Origin: Thalassospira alkalitolerans
GTDB taxonomy: Bacteria; Pseudomonadota; Alphaproteobacteria; Rhodospirillales; Thalassospiraceae
Direction: 5' to 3'
Assembly (NCBI RefSeq): GCF_002115745.1
Contig: NZ_JFKB01000005.1
Coordinates: 248,001-312,000, forward strand
Length of the DNA stretch: 64,000 nucleotides
Shown: piece after piece, positions 34,711-43,760 of the stretch
How the letters are laid out: the number at the start of each line of letters is the position of its first letter
How positions within the stretch are numbered: the stretch's first letter is position 1
Position numbers and translations under genes: made by a program
Notes under the pieces: generated by a model
Told to the model about the DNA's origin: nothing
The model's input: only the letters and a program-made list of their open reading frames with translations
The model's database searches: none

Positions 34711-35505
34711 ATGGCGATAGCCCAGCAAGACATGCGACATATATCTGCAAAGCCGTTGGTAAACCCGATTGGCAAAGACCCGGCCAAACCCGATGGCGAA
34801 CCGGTTTTGCCGACGATTGAAGGACGGGTTGATGCCATTGATCGGCAACGTCTGTTTGGCTGGGTCTGGTGCCCGGAACGACCGGATGCGCGCATTGACG
34901 TTTTGGTGCGTCTGAATGGTCATACCCTGTTGCGGGTCAAGGCCGAAGACGAACGTGTTGATCTGCGGCGTAACGGGATTGGCGATGGCGCACATGCGTT
35001 CGAGGCGGAACTGCCCGAAGCCGCCCTTGTCACCGTCGAAAATATCACCGTTTTTGCCATTACGCCGGAAACTGGTGATCAGATTGAATTACGCATCCCG
35101 TCACAAAGTGAACAACATGCGCAATCGGCCATAACCGCACCGCTTGGTAAAATTCTGGATCGGCTGGATCGATTATTGGCCGCCCAGCACATCCTGCAAA
35201 ATGGACAGCGCGAAGCGGCAAAGCGTTTGGTTGATGCCTCCAAACGCATGGATGAACTGGCATCTGCCGATGACGGGATCGAGGCCGGGGTGAAACTGGT
35301 TCGGACGGGGCAAGATGAACTTACCCGCCGTGTCGAGGAACTCGAAGTCTTTCTGGTCCGCTTTGACAAGTCGCTTGGCGGATTTGACGAACGTTTGTCG
35401 GTTCTGACCGAGCGGCACCGCAACGATTTGAAAACACCGCTTTTGGTCCTGTCTTTCCTGATTGGTGTGGCGGCCGGGATTTCTGTCGGTGCAATGGTGT
35501 GGTGA
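34711..35505 (+). CDS. coiled-coil membrane protein with GW-x-x-P beta module, unknown function
   Basis: 264 residues. Residues about 36-128 form a beta-rich module (EGRVDAIDRQRLFGWVWCPERPDARIDV...GIGDGAHAFEAEL) of a type often attached to glycosyltransferases. A predicted coiled coil spans about 143-235 (KILDRLDRLLAAQ, DELTRRVEELEVFLVRFDKS). One membrane helix lies at 243-262, making a C-terminal anchor. The protein may recruit glycosyltransferases to the membrane. It is 21 bp after the GT4 gene with GGAGCC as ribosome-binding site. Confidence 0.65.
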   Translation: MAIAQQDMRHISAKPLVNPIGKDPAKPDGEPVLPTIEGRVDAIDRQRLFGWVWCPERPDARIDVLVRLNGHTLLRVKAEDERVDLRRNGIGDGAHAFEAELPEAALVTVENITVFAITPETGDQIELRIPSQSEQHAQSAITAPLGKILDRLDRLLAAQHILQNGQREAAKRLVDASKRMDELASADDGIEAGVKLVRTGQDELTRRVEELEVFLVRFDKSLGGFDERLSVLTERHRNDLKTPLLVLSFLIGVAAGISVGAMVW

Positions 35506-35584
35506 TGCCAATGATGAAGACATCCAAATTCACATCATGCATCAAACCGGGCCATCAAACCGGCCTTAAGGCACGGAGGGCCGG

Positions 35585-36577
35585 ATGAAGGGCATCATTT
35601 TGGCCGGCGGGACCGGTTCGCGGCTTTGGCCGATTACCCACGCCACCAGCAAACAGCTTTTGCCGGTTTGGGACAAGCCGATGGTGTTTTATCCGCTCAG
35701 CACGCTGATGCTGGCAGGTATCCGCGATATCCTGATCATCACGGCCAAGGGGCAGGTGGATGCCTTTGTCGGGTTGTTGGGCGATGGCAAACAGTTTGGC
35801 ATCAATCTGAGCTATGTCGAACAGGATGCGCCAAATGGCATTGCCGAGGCGCTTCTGATCGGGCGGGAATTCCTGAATGGTGGTCCATGTGCCCTGATAT
35901 TGGGGGACAACCTGTTTCATGGTGACAACCTTGGGGATCGACTTCGGGGGGCGGCAAAGCGCCATACCGGGGCGACGGTGTTTGTTCATGCCGTTCGTGA
36001 TCCGGAACGTTACGGGGTGATGGCATTCGATCCCGATGGATTGCCGCTTGATATCATCGAAAAACCGTCGAACCCACCTTCCAATCTGGCGGTGACCGGG
36101 CTTTATTTCTTTGATGCGACGGCACCGGATCGGGTTGCCGATTTGCAACCATCCATACGCGGCGAGCTTGAGATTACCGACCTTAATCGAAGCTATCTTG
36201 AAGATCGAAAATTGACGGTCGAGATGCTTGGCCGGGGCTGTGCATGGCTTGATACCGGGACCCCCGCAAGTCTGTTGCAGGCCGCCCAGTTCGTTTATTC
36301 GATCGAGGAACGTCAGGGCCTTAAAATTGGCAGTCCCGAAGAAACCGCATGGCGGTTGGGATGGATTGACCGTGACGCGCTGACGCGCAGTGCCGGTTTC
36401 AGTGCCGCAAGTGATTATGGCCGTTACCTTAATGATATGGCCAACAGCTCGGAATTTTTAACCGTGTCGGCTTTGTCCGGTGTTCCGACACTGGAAATGT
36501 CTGTGCCATCTGACCCGACAGGAATGGTTTTCAACGCACAATCACCAGAAATAACAAGGAGGACAGGGCATGACTGA
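35585..36577 (+). CDS. rmlA: glucose-1-phosphate thymidylyltransferase-like nucleotidyltransferase
   Basis: 330 residues. The N-terminal signature GIILAGGTGSRLWPITHATSKQLLPVWDKPMVFYPLS and the later DNLFHGD, GVMAFD, IIEKPSNPPSNLAVTGLYFFD and WLDTGTPASLL match RmlA closely. It makes dTDP-glucose from dTTP and glucose-1-phosphate. It is about 40 residues longer than usual; the extra C-terminal tail has no recognised motif. rmlC lies 9 kb downstream, while rmlB and rmlD are not in the window. It overlaps the next gene by eight bases. Confidence 0.9.
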   Translation: MKGIILAGGTGSRLWPITHATSKQLLPVWDKPMVFYPLSTLMLAGIRDILIITAKGQVDAFVGLLGDGKQFGINLSYVEQDAPNGIAEALLIGREFLNGGPCALILGDNLFHGDNLGDRLRGAAKRHTGATVFVHAVRDPERYGVMAFDPDGLPLDIIEKPSNPPSNLAVTGLYFFDATAPDRVADLQPSIRGELEITDLNRSYLEDRKLTVEMLGRGCAWLDTGTPASLLQAAQFVYSIEERQGLKIGSPEETAWRLGWIDRDALTRSAGFSAASDYGRYLNDMANSSEFLTVSALSGVPTLEMSVPSDPTGMVFNAQSPEITRRTGHD

Positions 36578-38762
36578 ACCGTCTGGAATGCCGTTGGACG
36601 GCAGGACCGTTGTGGCCGCTTTGGTCGATGACGGGCTTGCGCTTATGGCTGGTGTCGGTGCTGCGATGCCGGCAACAATTGATGTATTCCTGAACGGTCA
36701 ATCTGATGCCAAAGTTCAGGCATCGATCATAAGCTGGCGCCGGGCCGACGGCCCACCCGAGGCCGCATATGGTTTTGTGGCGCTTTTGCCGATGCAAAAT
36801 GTATCGCAACGCCGGTTGAAAACCGCCCTGTTCAAGGCACCCGGCCAGCCCGGTGAATATCGGATCGAAAGCCGGTCACAGGGGCTTGAATCCATTCTGT
36901 CTGCGGTGGCCGAACAATCCGGGGCGGCATTTGCCACCGTGATTGATGGCGTGATCGAAGCCCTTTTGGCTGGAAACCCGAACAAAAAACGCCTGCGCAC
37001 GGTTGCTGCCCTTGTCCGCATTGCCGCGCGCAGCAACGGCTTTATCGAGGTGCTTGGCGGTCTGGAAGAAGGCGATATCTATATTCAGGGCTGGTCAAGC
37101 AACTTTCCGACCGGGCGTATCCGCGTTATCGCCATTGATGATGGCCCGGTTCTGGCCGAACTGACCAGTGCCGAATTTTTGCGCGATGACCTTGGCGAAC
37201 ATGCGACGGGCGTTACCGGCCTGATGACTGGCGATACCAAAATCAATCCGGCCAAGTTGCAACGCGTTTATTTTCGGGGGCGCGACGGCTGGTTCTCGAT
37301 CGAGGTTTACCAGCAACGTGTGCTTGTCGCGTTGCCCGATGTTCCGGCGCATATCCGTTCTGTTCTGGATCGGGTCAAGGCACCGGATAATATTCTTGAA
37401 CAGATCCGCATGGCAGCCCATCGGTTTGACGGGCGCGATACGGTTTCCGAACTGGATCGCCCGGTCCGGATCGGCATTGATTTTTCGTTGGTGATTGAAG
37501 GCAGCGGCATTTTGATTTCCGGCTGGATGCTTGACCCGGATCGTGCGGTTGAAGGTGTCATGCTGCGTGTCGGGGGCGAGGCCATCCGGATCGATGATCG
37601 CTGGACCCGGCAATCGCGCCCGGATGTGACCAATGCGTTCTTGAATGATCCGATGTTTTCGGGATTGAACCCGGCGCGAAACAGCCACGGGTTTCTGGTG
37701 TTTAGTCCGCTTGAAGACACCCCGTCTTCTGATCAGCCGGTCTATCTTGAACTGGCGATCAATGATGCATTTCCGGCTTATTGCCCGTTAAACCCCACGC
37801 GGGCATCGGCGCGCCAAGCCTTGTCGCGCGTGTTGCCATCACTTGATCCACGCTCGGTCACTGCATCCAACAGCATTGAACGTCAGTTTGGTCCGATGTT
37901 GCAGAATATGACGGCACAAAGCCCCTATGCGATCGATACCCATGATATTGGCAATTTCGATGAAGATGCCCCGGTCGCGATGATCGTCGGGGTCGATGAT
38001 ACGATTTCTGATATCGGGGTCACGATTGCGTTGCTTGGACTAGATGATGTTACGCGTCATTTACCCATTGTGATTGCCGGTCCGGCCGAAAGTTTTGATC
38101 AGGTCGGCAGCGACATGATGCGGTTGGCCGCGTTTTACAAACTTAATGTCCGCATTGTCTTTGCCGAAGGGGTCGAGGATTTTTGCGACGCCTTGGAAGT
38201 TGGTATTGCGGCAACCAATTCCGAAACTCTGGCCTTGGTTTCGGCCCATATCCTGCCGCATGACAATGGCTGGTTCGAGCCACTTCTGGCTGCTTATCGC
38301 AAGCGCGGTAGCAAATGCGTCGTCTGCCCAACCATCCTGTTCGAAGATGATTCTGTTCGCTGGGCGGGCACATGGATCGAAGGCAATGTGGATGGGCAAT
38401 ATCTGGCGGATCGTTATGTCGGTTATCCGCGTGCGGTTCTGGCCGATGCCGAACCAACCGAAGTCAGCGCCGGGACCCCGGAATGCTGCATCCTACCACG
38501 CAAGGCATTTGAAGATATCAACGGCTTTACCCGGGGTTATATCGGCCCGGCGGAAAAGGGGCTCGACCTTGCGCTGAAACTGCGCCTGGGCGGAACGCCA
38601 TCATGGTGGATTCCTGAAATTGAAGTACTGGGCAGCGAACAATCCATAACAAGCGCGCCCGCATGGGAGGAACTTTCGCATCGTCTTGACCGCTGGGCGT
38701 TTGATCGCCGCTGGTCATTGGTCGTCTCAAACTTGCGGAGCCACAATCATGCCGTCGACTGA
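36570..38762 (+). CDS. GT2-like protein with degenerate active site (predicted pseudo-glycosyltransferase)
   Basis: 730 residues, organised like the GT2 at 30336: a long N-terminal region, a beta module with GWMLDP at 318-323, then a GT-A-like domain at about 465-690. Corresponding segments align by eye (LALVSAHILPHDNGW against LIAMLNSDVIPHQTGW; CPTILFEDDSVRWAGTWIEGN against GPKLLFEDGSLQHAGMYFAQN). However, the NSD metal motif is replaced by SAH (558-560) and the EDSD motif by EKGLD. It is therefore probably inactive and may act as a scaffold or acceptor-binding subunit. The following GT4 overlaps it by 14 bases. Confidence 0.72.
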   Translation: MTEPSGMPLDGRTVVAALVDDGLALMAGVGAAMPATIDVFLNGQSDAKVQASIISWRRADGPPEAAYGFVALLPMQNVSQRRLKTALFKAPGQPGEYRIESRSQGLESILSAVAEQSGAAFATVIDGVIEALLAGNPNKKRLRTVAALVRIAARSNGFIEVLGGLEEGDIYIQGWSSNFPTGRIRVIAIDDGPVLAELTSAEFLRDDLGEHATGVTGLMTGDTKINPAKLQRVYFRGRDGWFSIEVYQQRVLVALPDVPAHIRSVLDRVKAPDNILEQIRMAAHRFDGRDTVSELDRPVRIGIDFSLVIEGSGILISGWMLDPDRAVEGVMLRVGGEAIRIDDRWTRQSRPDVTNAFLNDPMFSGLNPARNSHGFLVFSPLEDTPSSDQPVYLELAINDAFPAYCPLNPTRASARQALSRVLPSLDPRSVTASNSIERQFGPMLQNMTAQSPYAIDTHDIGNFDEDAPVAMIVGVDDTISDIGVTIALLGLDDVTRHLPIVIAGPAESFDQVGSDMMRLAAFYKLNVRIVFAEGVEDFCDALEVGIAATNSETLALVSAHILPHDNGWFEPLLAAYRKRGSKCVVCPTILFEDDSVRWAGTWIEGNVDGQYLADRYVGYPRAVLADAEPTEVSAGTPECCILPRKAFEDINGFTRGYIGPAEKGLDLALKLRLGGTPSWWIPEIEVLGSEQSITSAPAWEELSHRLDRWAFDRRWSLVVSNLRSHNHAVD

Positions 38763-40071
38763 TTTGCGTGTCCTCATTATTTCGCATGGACATCCCAGCA
38801 TGTCGCTGGGCGGGGCCGAGGTGGCCTCTTATAACTTGCACAAGGGTTTGAACGAGCTAGACGGGATCGAAAGTTTCTATCTGGCCCGTGTCGGCCATCC
38901 GGTGCCGCGTCACGGCGCGTCAGCATTGATGAGCCTGCGCCAGAAAGATAATGAAATCCTGTATCACGCGGAAAACTATGATCATTTTCTGCTATCGAAT
39001 GGAAATACCGACGAGATAGATCGTGATTTGTTGCGCTTTGTGCGCGATTACGAACCTGATGTGGTGCATTTCCACCATTACCTCGGTCTTGGGCTTGAAA
39101 CGATCTATGCGATCCGCGAAGCCATGCCCGATGCCGCGATCTTCTTTACCTTCCACGAATTTCTGACGATCTGTCACAACCACGGCCAGATGGTCAAAAG
39201 CGGCGGCACCAAGCTTTGCAACCGGGCAAGCCCGATTGAATGCAATGGCTGTTTCCAAAACATCTCGCCGGCGTCCTTTCTGCGACGTGAACGGTTCATC
39301 AAGGCGATGTTGAACTTGGCCGATCACTATGTGTCGCCCAGTGATTTCCTGGCTGATCGCTTTGTTGATTGGGGGCTGGACCGCGCCAAGATGTCGGTGA
39401 TCGAAAATGGTCTGGATGTAAAGGAAACGGCAAATACCCGACCGCTTTCCAAGGCGCAATCGCGCCGGTCGCGTTTCGCATTTTTCGGGCAGTTAACGAT
39501 GTTCAAAGGTGCCGATATCCTGCTTGATGCTGTCGGCCGTGTCCCGGATGAAATCTGGGGCGATGATGCGCGAATGATGATCTTTGGCGGTAACCTTGAA
39601 CGGCAACCCATTGAATATCAGGAAAAAGTCCACGACCTGATCGAAAAGGCGGGCGAGCGTGTGCGCTTTTACGGCGCCTATCAAAACAGCGAAATGCCCA
39701 AGCTGATGGAACTTGCCGATTGGACGATCATCCCGTCGATCTGGTGGGAAAATTCGCCAATCGTGATCCAGGAAGCGTTCTTTCATGGTCGGCCAATGAT
39801 CTGTTCGAACATTGGCGGCATGGCCGAAAAAATCACCGATGGTGTCAATGGGTTGCATTTTCGTGTCGGCAGTGCCGAGGACCTTGCGGATCGTCTGGTT
39901 GATGTGCTTACCGACACTAAAATCTGGGATCGGATGCGTGAAGGAATTCCGCGCCCGCCGACCTATATCGATTGCGCCGAGCAACATCTCGCGCAGTACC
40001 GGGAGGTTCTGGAGACCCGCCCGATGTCTGTGACTCCTGCGTCACAGCACTCCGTCGCCAGTACGGCATAA
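38749..40071 (+). CDS. GT4-family glycosyltransferase (paralogue of the gene at 33427)
   Basis: 440 residues from ATG 38749, which has GGAG eight bases upstream; a longer start at 38686 lies deep inside the previous gene. Motifs: LIISHGHPSMSLGGAEVASYNL, TFHEFLTICHNHGQMVKSGG, FFGQLTMFKGADILLDAVGR and SIWWENSPIVIQEAFFHGRPMICSNIGGMAEKI. A CNRASPIECNGC stretch holds three clustered Cys and may bind a metal. Similarity to the gene at 33427 is strongest in the C-terminal donor half. Confidence 0.88.
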   Translation: MPSTDLRVLIISHGHPSMSLGGAEVASYNLHKGLNELDGIESFYLARVGHPVPRHGASALMSLRQKDNEILYHAENYDHFLLSNGNTDEIDRDLLRFVRDYEPDVVHFHHYLGLGLETIYAIREAMPDAAIFFTFHEFLTICHNHGQMVKSGGTKLCNRASPIECNGCFQNISPASFLRRERFIKAMLNLADHYVSPSDFLADRFVDWGLDRAKMSVIENGLDVKETANTRPLSKAQSRRSRFAFFGQLTMFKGADILLDAVGRVPDEIWGDDARMMIFGGNLERQPIEYQEKVHDLIEKAGERVRFYGAYQNSEMPKLMELADWTIIPSIWWENSPIVIQEAFFHGRPMICSNIGGMAEKITDGVNGLHFRVGSAEDLADRLVDVLTDTKIWDRMREGIPRPPTYIDCAEQHLAQYREVLETRPMSVTPASQHSVASTA

Positions 40072-40107
40072 CGATAATCAGAAGTTACCTAGCCAAGGAG
40101 AAACACT

Positions 40108-41298
40108 ATGGCGCGCGTTCTCGTAATGATTCCATCGGGCGAAGTCTATGACCACGACAGCGTCCGTTGGTATAATTATCAGCAAATTCAACGCTATATC
40201 GATCACTATCACAATATCGGTGATGCGTTCGTATATGACTCGTCGTTAAAACTGATGAATTTCGAAAAACTTGGCGTTGTTGAAATTGCCAACCCGGACA
40301 TGGCCCAGATCGACAAACTGCGCGAGGAATATGACTATGTCTTCCTGCGCGGGTCGAACTACATCCATTCCGGCATGCAGTGGCGTGAAACGATTGAGGT
40401 GCTTAAACGTTTGCGTCTGCCGGTTCTTGGTTTTGGTCTGGGGGCACAGGCCCCGGTCAAGGGCAAGATCAATCTGTCAGAACAGACCAAAACCGTCCTT
40501 CATATGATGGCGGATTCAACCACCTCTATCGGGGTGCGCGGGGCATATACCGCACAGGTATTGTGGGATATCGGTATTCGCAATGTGCGTATTGTCGGCT
40601 GTCCGACGGCATTTCGGTCAAATAATCCAGACATGCGGATCACGTTGCCGGAACTCGATACCGTTAAGGATGTCGGCATCACGTTGCGCCGTGAAGTGTC
40701 ATCATCCTATGCGCAAAATATCGAACGTTACCTGACCTTCCATCGCGATCTGGTCAAGGAATTGGCACATCGGTTTGACAATGTCACCCTGATGGCACAG
40801 GGCGAACCGGAAGAAAAGAAACTGGTCTTTGGCACCGACGCACAGAAAGAAGAAGCGATTGCCGCCCTTAAGGGCAATCCGAGTGTCGGCAAGTGGTACA
40901 TGGATGACGAAATGGAACGTCTGTATCGCTCCAAGATGTTTTATTCCGATGTGGTTTCCGATTACGAAAATCTTGTCCGTCAGAAAGATTGCGTTCTGGG
41001 CTATCGCCTGCACGGCAATCTGATGGCGCTGTCGAACGGGGTTCCGTCGATCTATTTCACCTATGACAGCCGCACGGTGGAATTCGCCGAAACCTATCAG
41101 ATCCCATCTTATGACGTGTTCTCGAAAAAGGAATTCGTGCTCGAAGATTACTGGAATCAGGATCTGTTCGACAAATTCAATCGCGCCTGGTTCCAGACCT
41201 ATCGCGAGATGGCAACATTCCTGACCGAAAACAATATCGATCACAAAATGGTCGATGTGATGGCCCGTGACGCTCAGCCCGAGCGCAAGGTCGCCTGA
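40108..41298 (+). CDS. polysaccharide pyruvyl transferase family protein (copy 1)
   Basis: 396 residues. NIGDAFVYDSSLKLMN, YDYVFLRGSNYIHSGMQW, VLGFGLGAQAP, SIGVRGAYTAQVLWDIGIRNVRIVGCPTAF and GYRLHGNLMALSNGVPSIYFTYDSRT fit this family, which transfers pyruvate from phosphoenolpyruvate to sugars as a ketal, or in some members acts otherwise in polysaccharide synthesis. Pyruvate ketals on surface glycans are the ligands of SLH-type anchors. It is clearly paralogous to the gene at 42491. A 23-bp palindromic hairpin follows. Confidence 0.85.
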   Translation: MARVLVMIPSGEVYDHDSVRWYNYQQIQRYIDHYHNIGDAFVYDSSLKLMNFEKLGVVEIANPDMAQIDKLREEYDYVFLRGSNYIHSGMQWRETIEVLKRLRLPVLGFGLGAQAPVKGKINLSEQTKTVLHMMADSTTSIGVRGAYTAQVLWDIGIRNVRIVGCPTAFRSNNPDMRITLPELDTVKDVGITLRREVSSSYAQNIERYLTFHRDLVKELAHRFDNVTLMAQGEPEEKKLVFGTDAQKEEAIAALKGNPSVGKWYMDDEMERLYRSKMFYSDVVSDYENLVRQKDCVLGYRLHGNLMALSNGVPSIYFTYDSRTVEFAETYQIPSYDVFSKKEFVLEDYWNQDLFDKFNRAWFQTYREMATFLTENNIDHKMVDVMARDAQPERKVA

Positions 41299-41303
41299 TC
41301 AAC

Positions 41304-41326
41304 CCGGTACAGCCGTTTTGTACCGG
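41304..41326 (+). other. hairpin between a pyruvyl transferase gene and galE
   Basis: CCGGTACA (41304-41311) pairs perfectly with TGTACCGG (41319-41326) around GCCGTTT. There is no U-tract. It may be an mRNA processing or stabilising element inside the long operon. Confidence 0.45.
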
Positions 41327-41395
41327 TAACGGGCAGGGCGGTTGTGCCATCCCAAGCATGTCCAAAAAGGACAGCGATAACAAGGAGACACGGCA

Positions 41396-42394
41396 ATGAC
41401 TGTACTTGTAACGGGTGGCGCAGGTTATATCGGTAGCCACGCAGCACTTGCACTTCTGGATGCCGGGCGAAAGGTCGTCATCCTCGATAATTTAAGTCAG
41501 GGGCATCGCTGGGCCGTTCCCGCCGGGGCCGCCTTTATCGAAGGCGATTGCGGTGATTATGACTTGCTCCGCAGGCTGATAACCGATCATGATATTAGCG
41601 CTATCATGCATTTTGCCGGATCAATCATTGTACCGGAATCGGTGGTTTATCCGCTGGATTATTACTACAACAACACAGTCAATTCGCGTGCCTTGGCACA
41701 GGCGGCTGTGGATGCGGGCATCCGCCATTTCATCTTTTCCTCGACGGCCGGTGTTTACGGTGAACCGGCCAAGACTCCGATCCTTGAAGACTTCCCGTCA
41801 AAACCGATTTCGCCCTATGGCACATCAAAAATGATGACGGAAAAGATGCTGGCCGATGCATCAATCGCCCATGACATGAACTATGTCGCGCTGCGTTATT
41901 TCAACGTTGCCGGTGCCGATCCCAAAGGCCGTTCCGGGCAGACATCGCGCAAGGCCACCCATCTGATCAAAATCGCCAGTCAGGCGGCCACTGGTCTGCG
42001 CCCGCATCTGGAAATTTATGGCGATGATTACGAAACCCATGATGGGACGTGCATTCGCGATTACATCCACGTTTCCGACCTTGCCAATGCGCATGTGCTG
42101 GCGCTTGAATATCTGGAAAATGGTGGGGAAAGCGATGTGATGAATTGCGGCTATGGGCGTGGTTTCTCGGTCAGGGAAGTGATTGCCGCAGTCAAGGACG
42201 TTTCGGGTGTTGATTTCCCGGTCAAATTGGCTGAACGCCGTCCGGGTGATCCGGCGGCATTGATTGCCGGTGCGGATCGTGTTCGTGAAAAGCTTGGCTG
42301 GAAACCACAGCATGACAATCTTGAAGTGATCGTGCGTCACGCCCTTGACTGGGAAGTAAGCCTGAAAACCCGCCAAGTGGTCGACGCCGCATAA
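41396..42394 (+). CDS. galE: UDP-glucose 4-epimerase
   Basis: 332 residues, an extended short-chain dehydrogenase. The NAD-binding GGAGYIGSHAALAL opens the protein, and the catalytic Ser-Tyr-Lys set is visible in FSSTAGVYG and SPYGTSKMMTEKML. The later NVAGADPKGRSGQ, HDGTCIRDYIHVSDLA and RRPGDPA segments match GalE. It interconverts UDP-glucose and UDP-galactose (or the N-acetyl forms), supplying galactose-type donors for the glycosyltransferases around it. AAGGAGACACGGCA precedes the ATG. Confidence 0.92.
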   Translation: MTVLVTGGAGYIGSHAALALLDAGRKVVILDNLSQGHRWAVPAGAAFIEGDCGDYDLLRRLITDHDISAIMHFAGSIIVPESVVYPLDYYYNNTVNSRALAQAAVDAGIRHFIFSSTAGVYGEPAKTPILEDFPSKPISPYGTSKMMTEKMLADASIAHDMNYVALRYFNVAGADPKGRSGQTSRKATHLIKIASQAATGLRPHLEIYGDDYETHDGTCIRDYIHVSDLANAHVLALEYLENGGESDVMNCGYGRGFSVREVIAAVKDVSGVDFPVKLAERRPGDPAALIAGADRVREKLGWKPQHDNLEVIVRHALDWEVSLKTRQVVDAA

Positions 42395-42490
42395 ACCTAC
42401 GCGCCAGAAGGGAGGAAACGTTCAAACACGAGCATCGCGGTCAAGATGAAGCCGAAAATGGCGCGGACCGCAACAGCAGGAGTACCAGAA

Positions 42491-43696
42491 ATGAGCCAGG
42501 AAACCCCTTCAACTGGCCGCAAGCCCCGTATCGGCGTTCTTATGCCAGCGGGCAGGGTTGTCGAAAATGTCGGCGTGGTAACGCACACATTCGGGTCCCC
42601 CGAAAAAGCCACCCGTCTTTTCACCAATATTGGTGATTGTTTTGTCTATGATTCGTCCCTGCGAATATTGGATTACGCGGAACTTCATCCCATTTATGCC
42701 CCGGCCAGCGGCGATTTGTCCCCGGCCCAGGTCGAAAAGATCAACCAGCTTGATTACATCTTTTTGCGCGGATCGAACTATATCCACACCAATGGTAAAT
42801 GGGACCCGATCACACGGGTTTTGGAACAAACCAAAGTCCCGGTTATCGCATTCGGGATCGGGGTGCAGACCCCTGATAATTCCGAAGAATACGTCAATGA
42901 ATCGACCAAACGCTTTTTACAGGTGGTTTCGCATCGTTCGGCAACCCTTGGTGTGCGCGGCTATCTTTCGAAAAAGGCGCTGAATTCAATCGGAATCAAA
43001 AATGTCCGTATTTTTGGATGTCCGACGGCATTTCGTCATTGCAAACCAAAACTAATCCTGCCGCGTATCAAAGCGGCCGATATCAAAAAGCTTGGCTTTA
43101 CCCTGCGGCGCAAAACGCCCAGATTTGTCATGTTGCAACGTTATCTGATGCGCACTCTTTCGGAACGATACCGGACGGAATTTCTGTGCGCTGGCGAGCT
43201 GGAAGAAAAGGCGATCTTCTATGCGCGCTGCAATCAAATCGCCAATGCAAATCAGGTGATGACCGATGCGGTCAATCAACTGATCAAGGAAAACTGGCTG
43301 TATGGTGAAGACGATCCGATCCTGCAGCTTTACCGATCATCATTGTCGGTTTTCGAAACGGTCGCCGATTTTGAAGAAGCTGAACGGCATCTTGATGCCG
43401 TAACCGGGTTCCGGTTGCATGGCAATTTGCTGGCGCTCGCCAATGAAGTGCCAGCCCTTTACATCACCTATGACACGCGAACCCGCGAATTTGTCAAAAC
43501 CCTTGGCATTCCCCATGTCGATGGTCGCTATATCGATAAGTTTTCCTTTGAAGAAGCCTGGGATCAAGCTGATTTTGGCCATTTCGAAGAAACCTATCAA
43601 ATGCGGTTTGGCGAATTGAAAACCTTCCTTGAAGAAAACAGCATGGCGCATCGCCTAGGCACCACCCCGACCCCTTATGTTGCCGAGGCGGCGTAA
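42491..43696 (+). CDS. polysaccharide pyruvyl transferase family protein (copy 2)
   Basis: 401 residues from ATG 42491, with AGGAG eight bases upstream; an in-frame ATG at 42446 would add 15 residues. NIGDCFVYDSSLRILDY, LDYIFLRGSNYIHTNGKW, IAFGIGVQTP, TLGVRGYLSKKALNSIGIKNVRIFGCPTAFRH and GFRLHGNLLALANEVPALYITYDTRT repeat the copy 1 motifs one by one. The two copies flank galE, which suggests duplication around it or recruitment for two different sugar acceptors. A strong hairpin follows the stop. Confidence 0.85.
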   Translation: MSQETPSTGRKPRIGVLMPAGRVVENVGVVTHTFGSPEKATRLFTNIGDCFVYDSSLRILDYAELHPIYAPASGDLSPAQVEKINQLDYIFLRGSNYIHTNGKWDPITRVLEQTKVPVIAFGIGVQTPDNSEEYVNESTKRFLQVVSHRSATLGVRGYLSKKALNSIGIKNVRIFGCPTAFRHCKPKLILPRIKAADIKKLGFTLRRKTPRFVMLQRYLMRTLSERYRTEFLCAGELEEKAIFYARCNQIANANQVMTDAVNQLIKENWLYGEDDPILQLYRSSLSVFETVADFEEAERHLDAVTGFRLHGNLLALANEVPALYITYDTRTREFVKTLGIPHVDGRYIDKFSFEEAWDQADFGHFEETYQMRFGELKTFLEENSMAHRLGTTPTPYVAEAA

Positions 43697-43707
43697 TTCA
43701 TGCTGCG

Positions 43708-43743
43708 CGGGCATGACTGGTTCCCCAAGCCCGGTCATGCCCG
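43708..43743 (+). terminator. 10-bp hairpin with pyrimidine tail after pyruvyl transferase copy 2
   Basis: CGGGCATGAC (43708-43717) pairs with GTCATGCCCG (43734-43743), followed by GCCTTCTTCTTGTTT. It could partly end the glycan operon here. Confidence 0.55.
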
Positions 43744-43760
43744 GCCTTCTTCTTGTTTGA

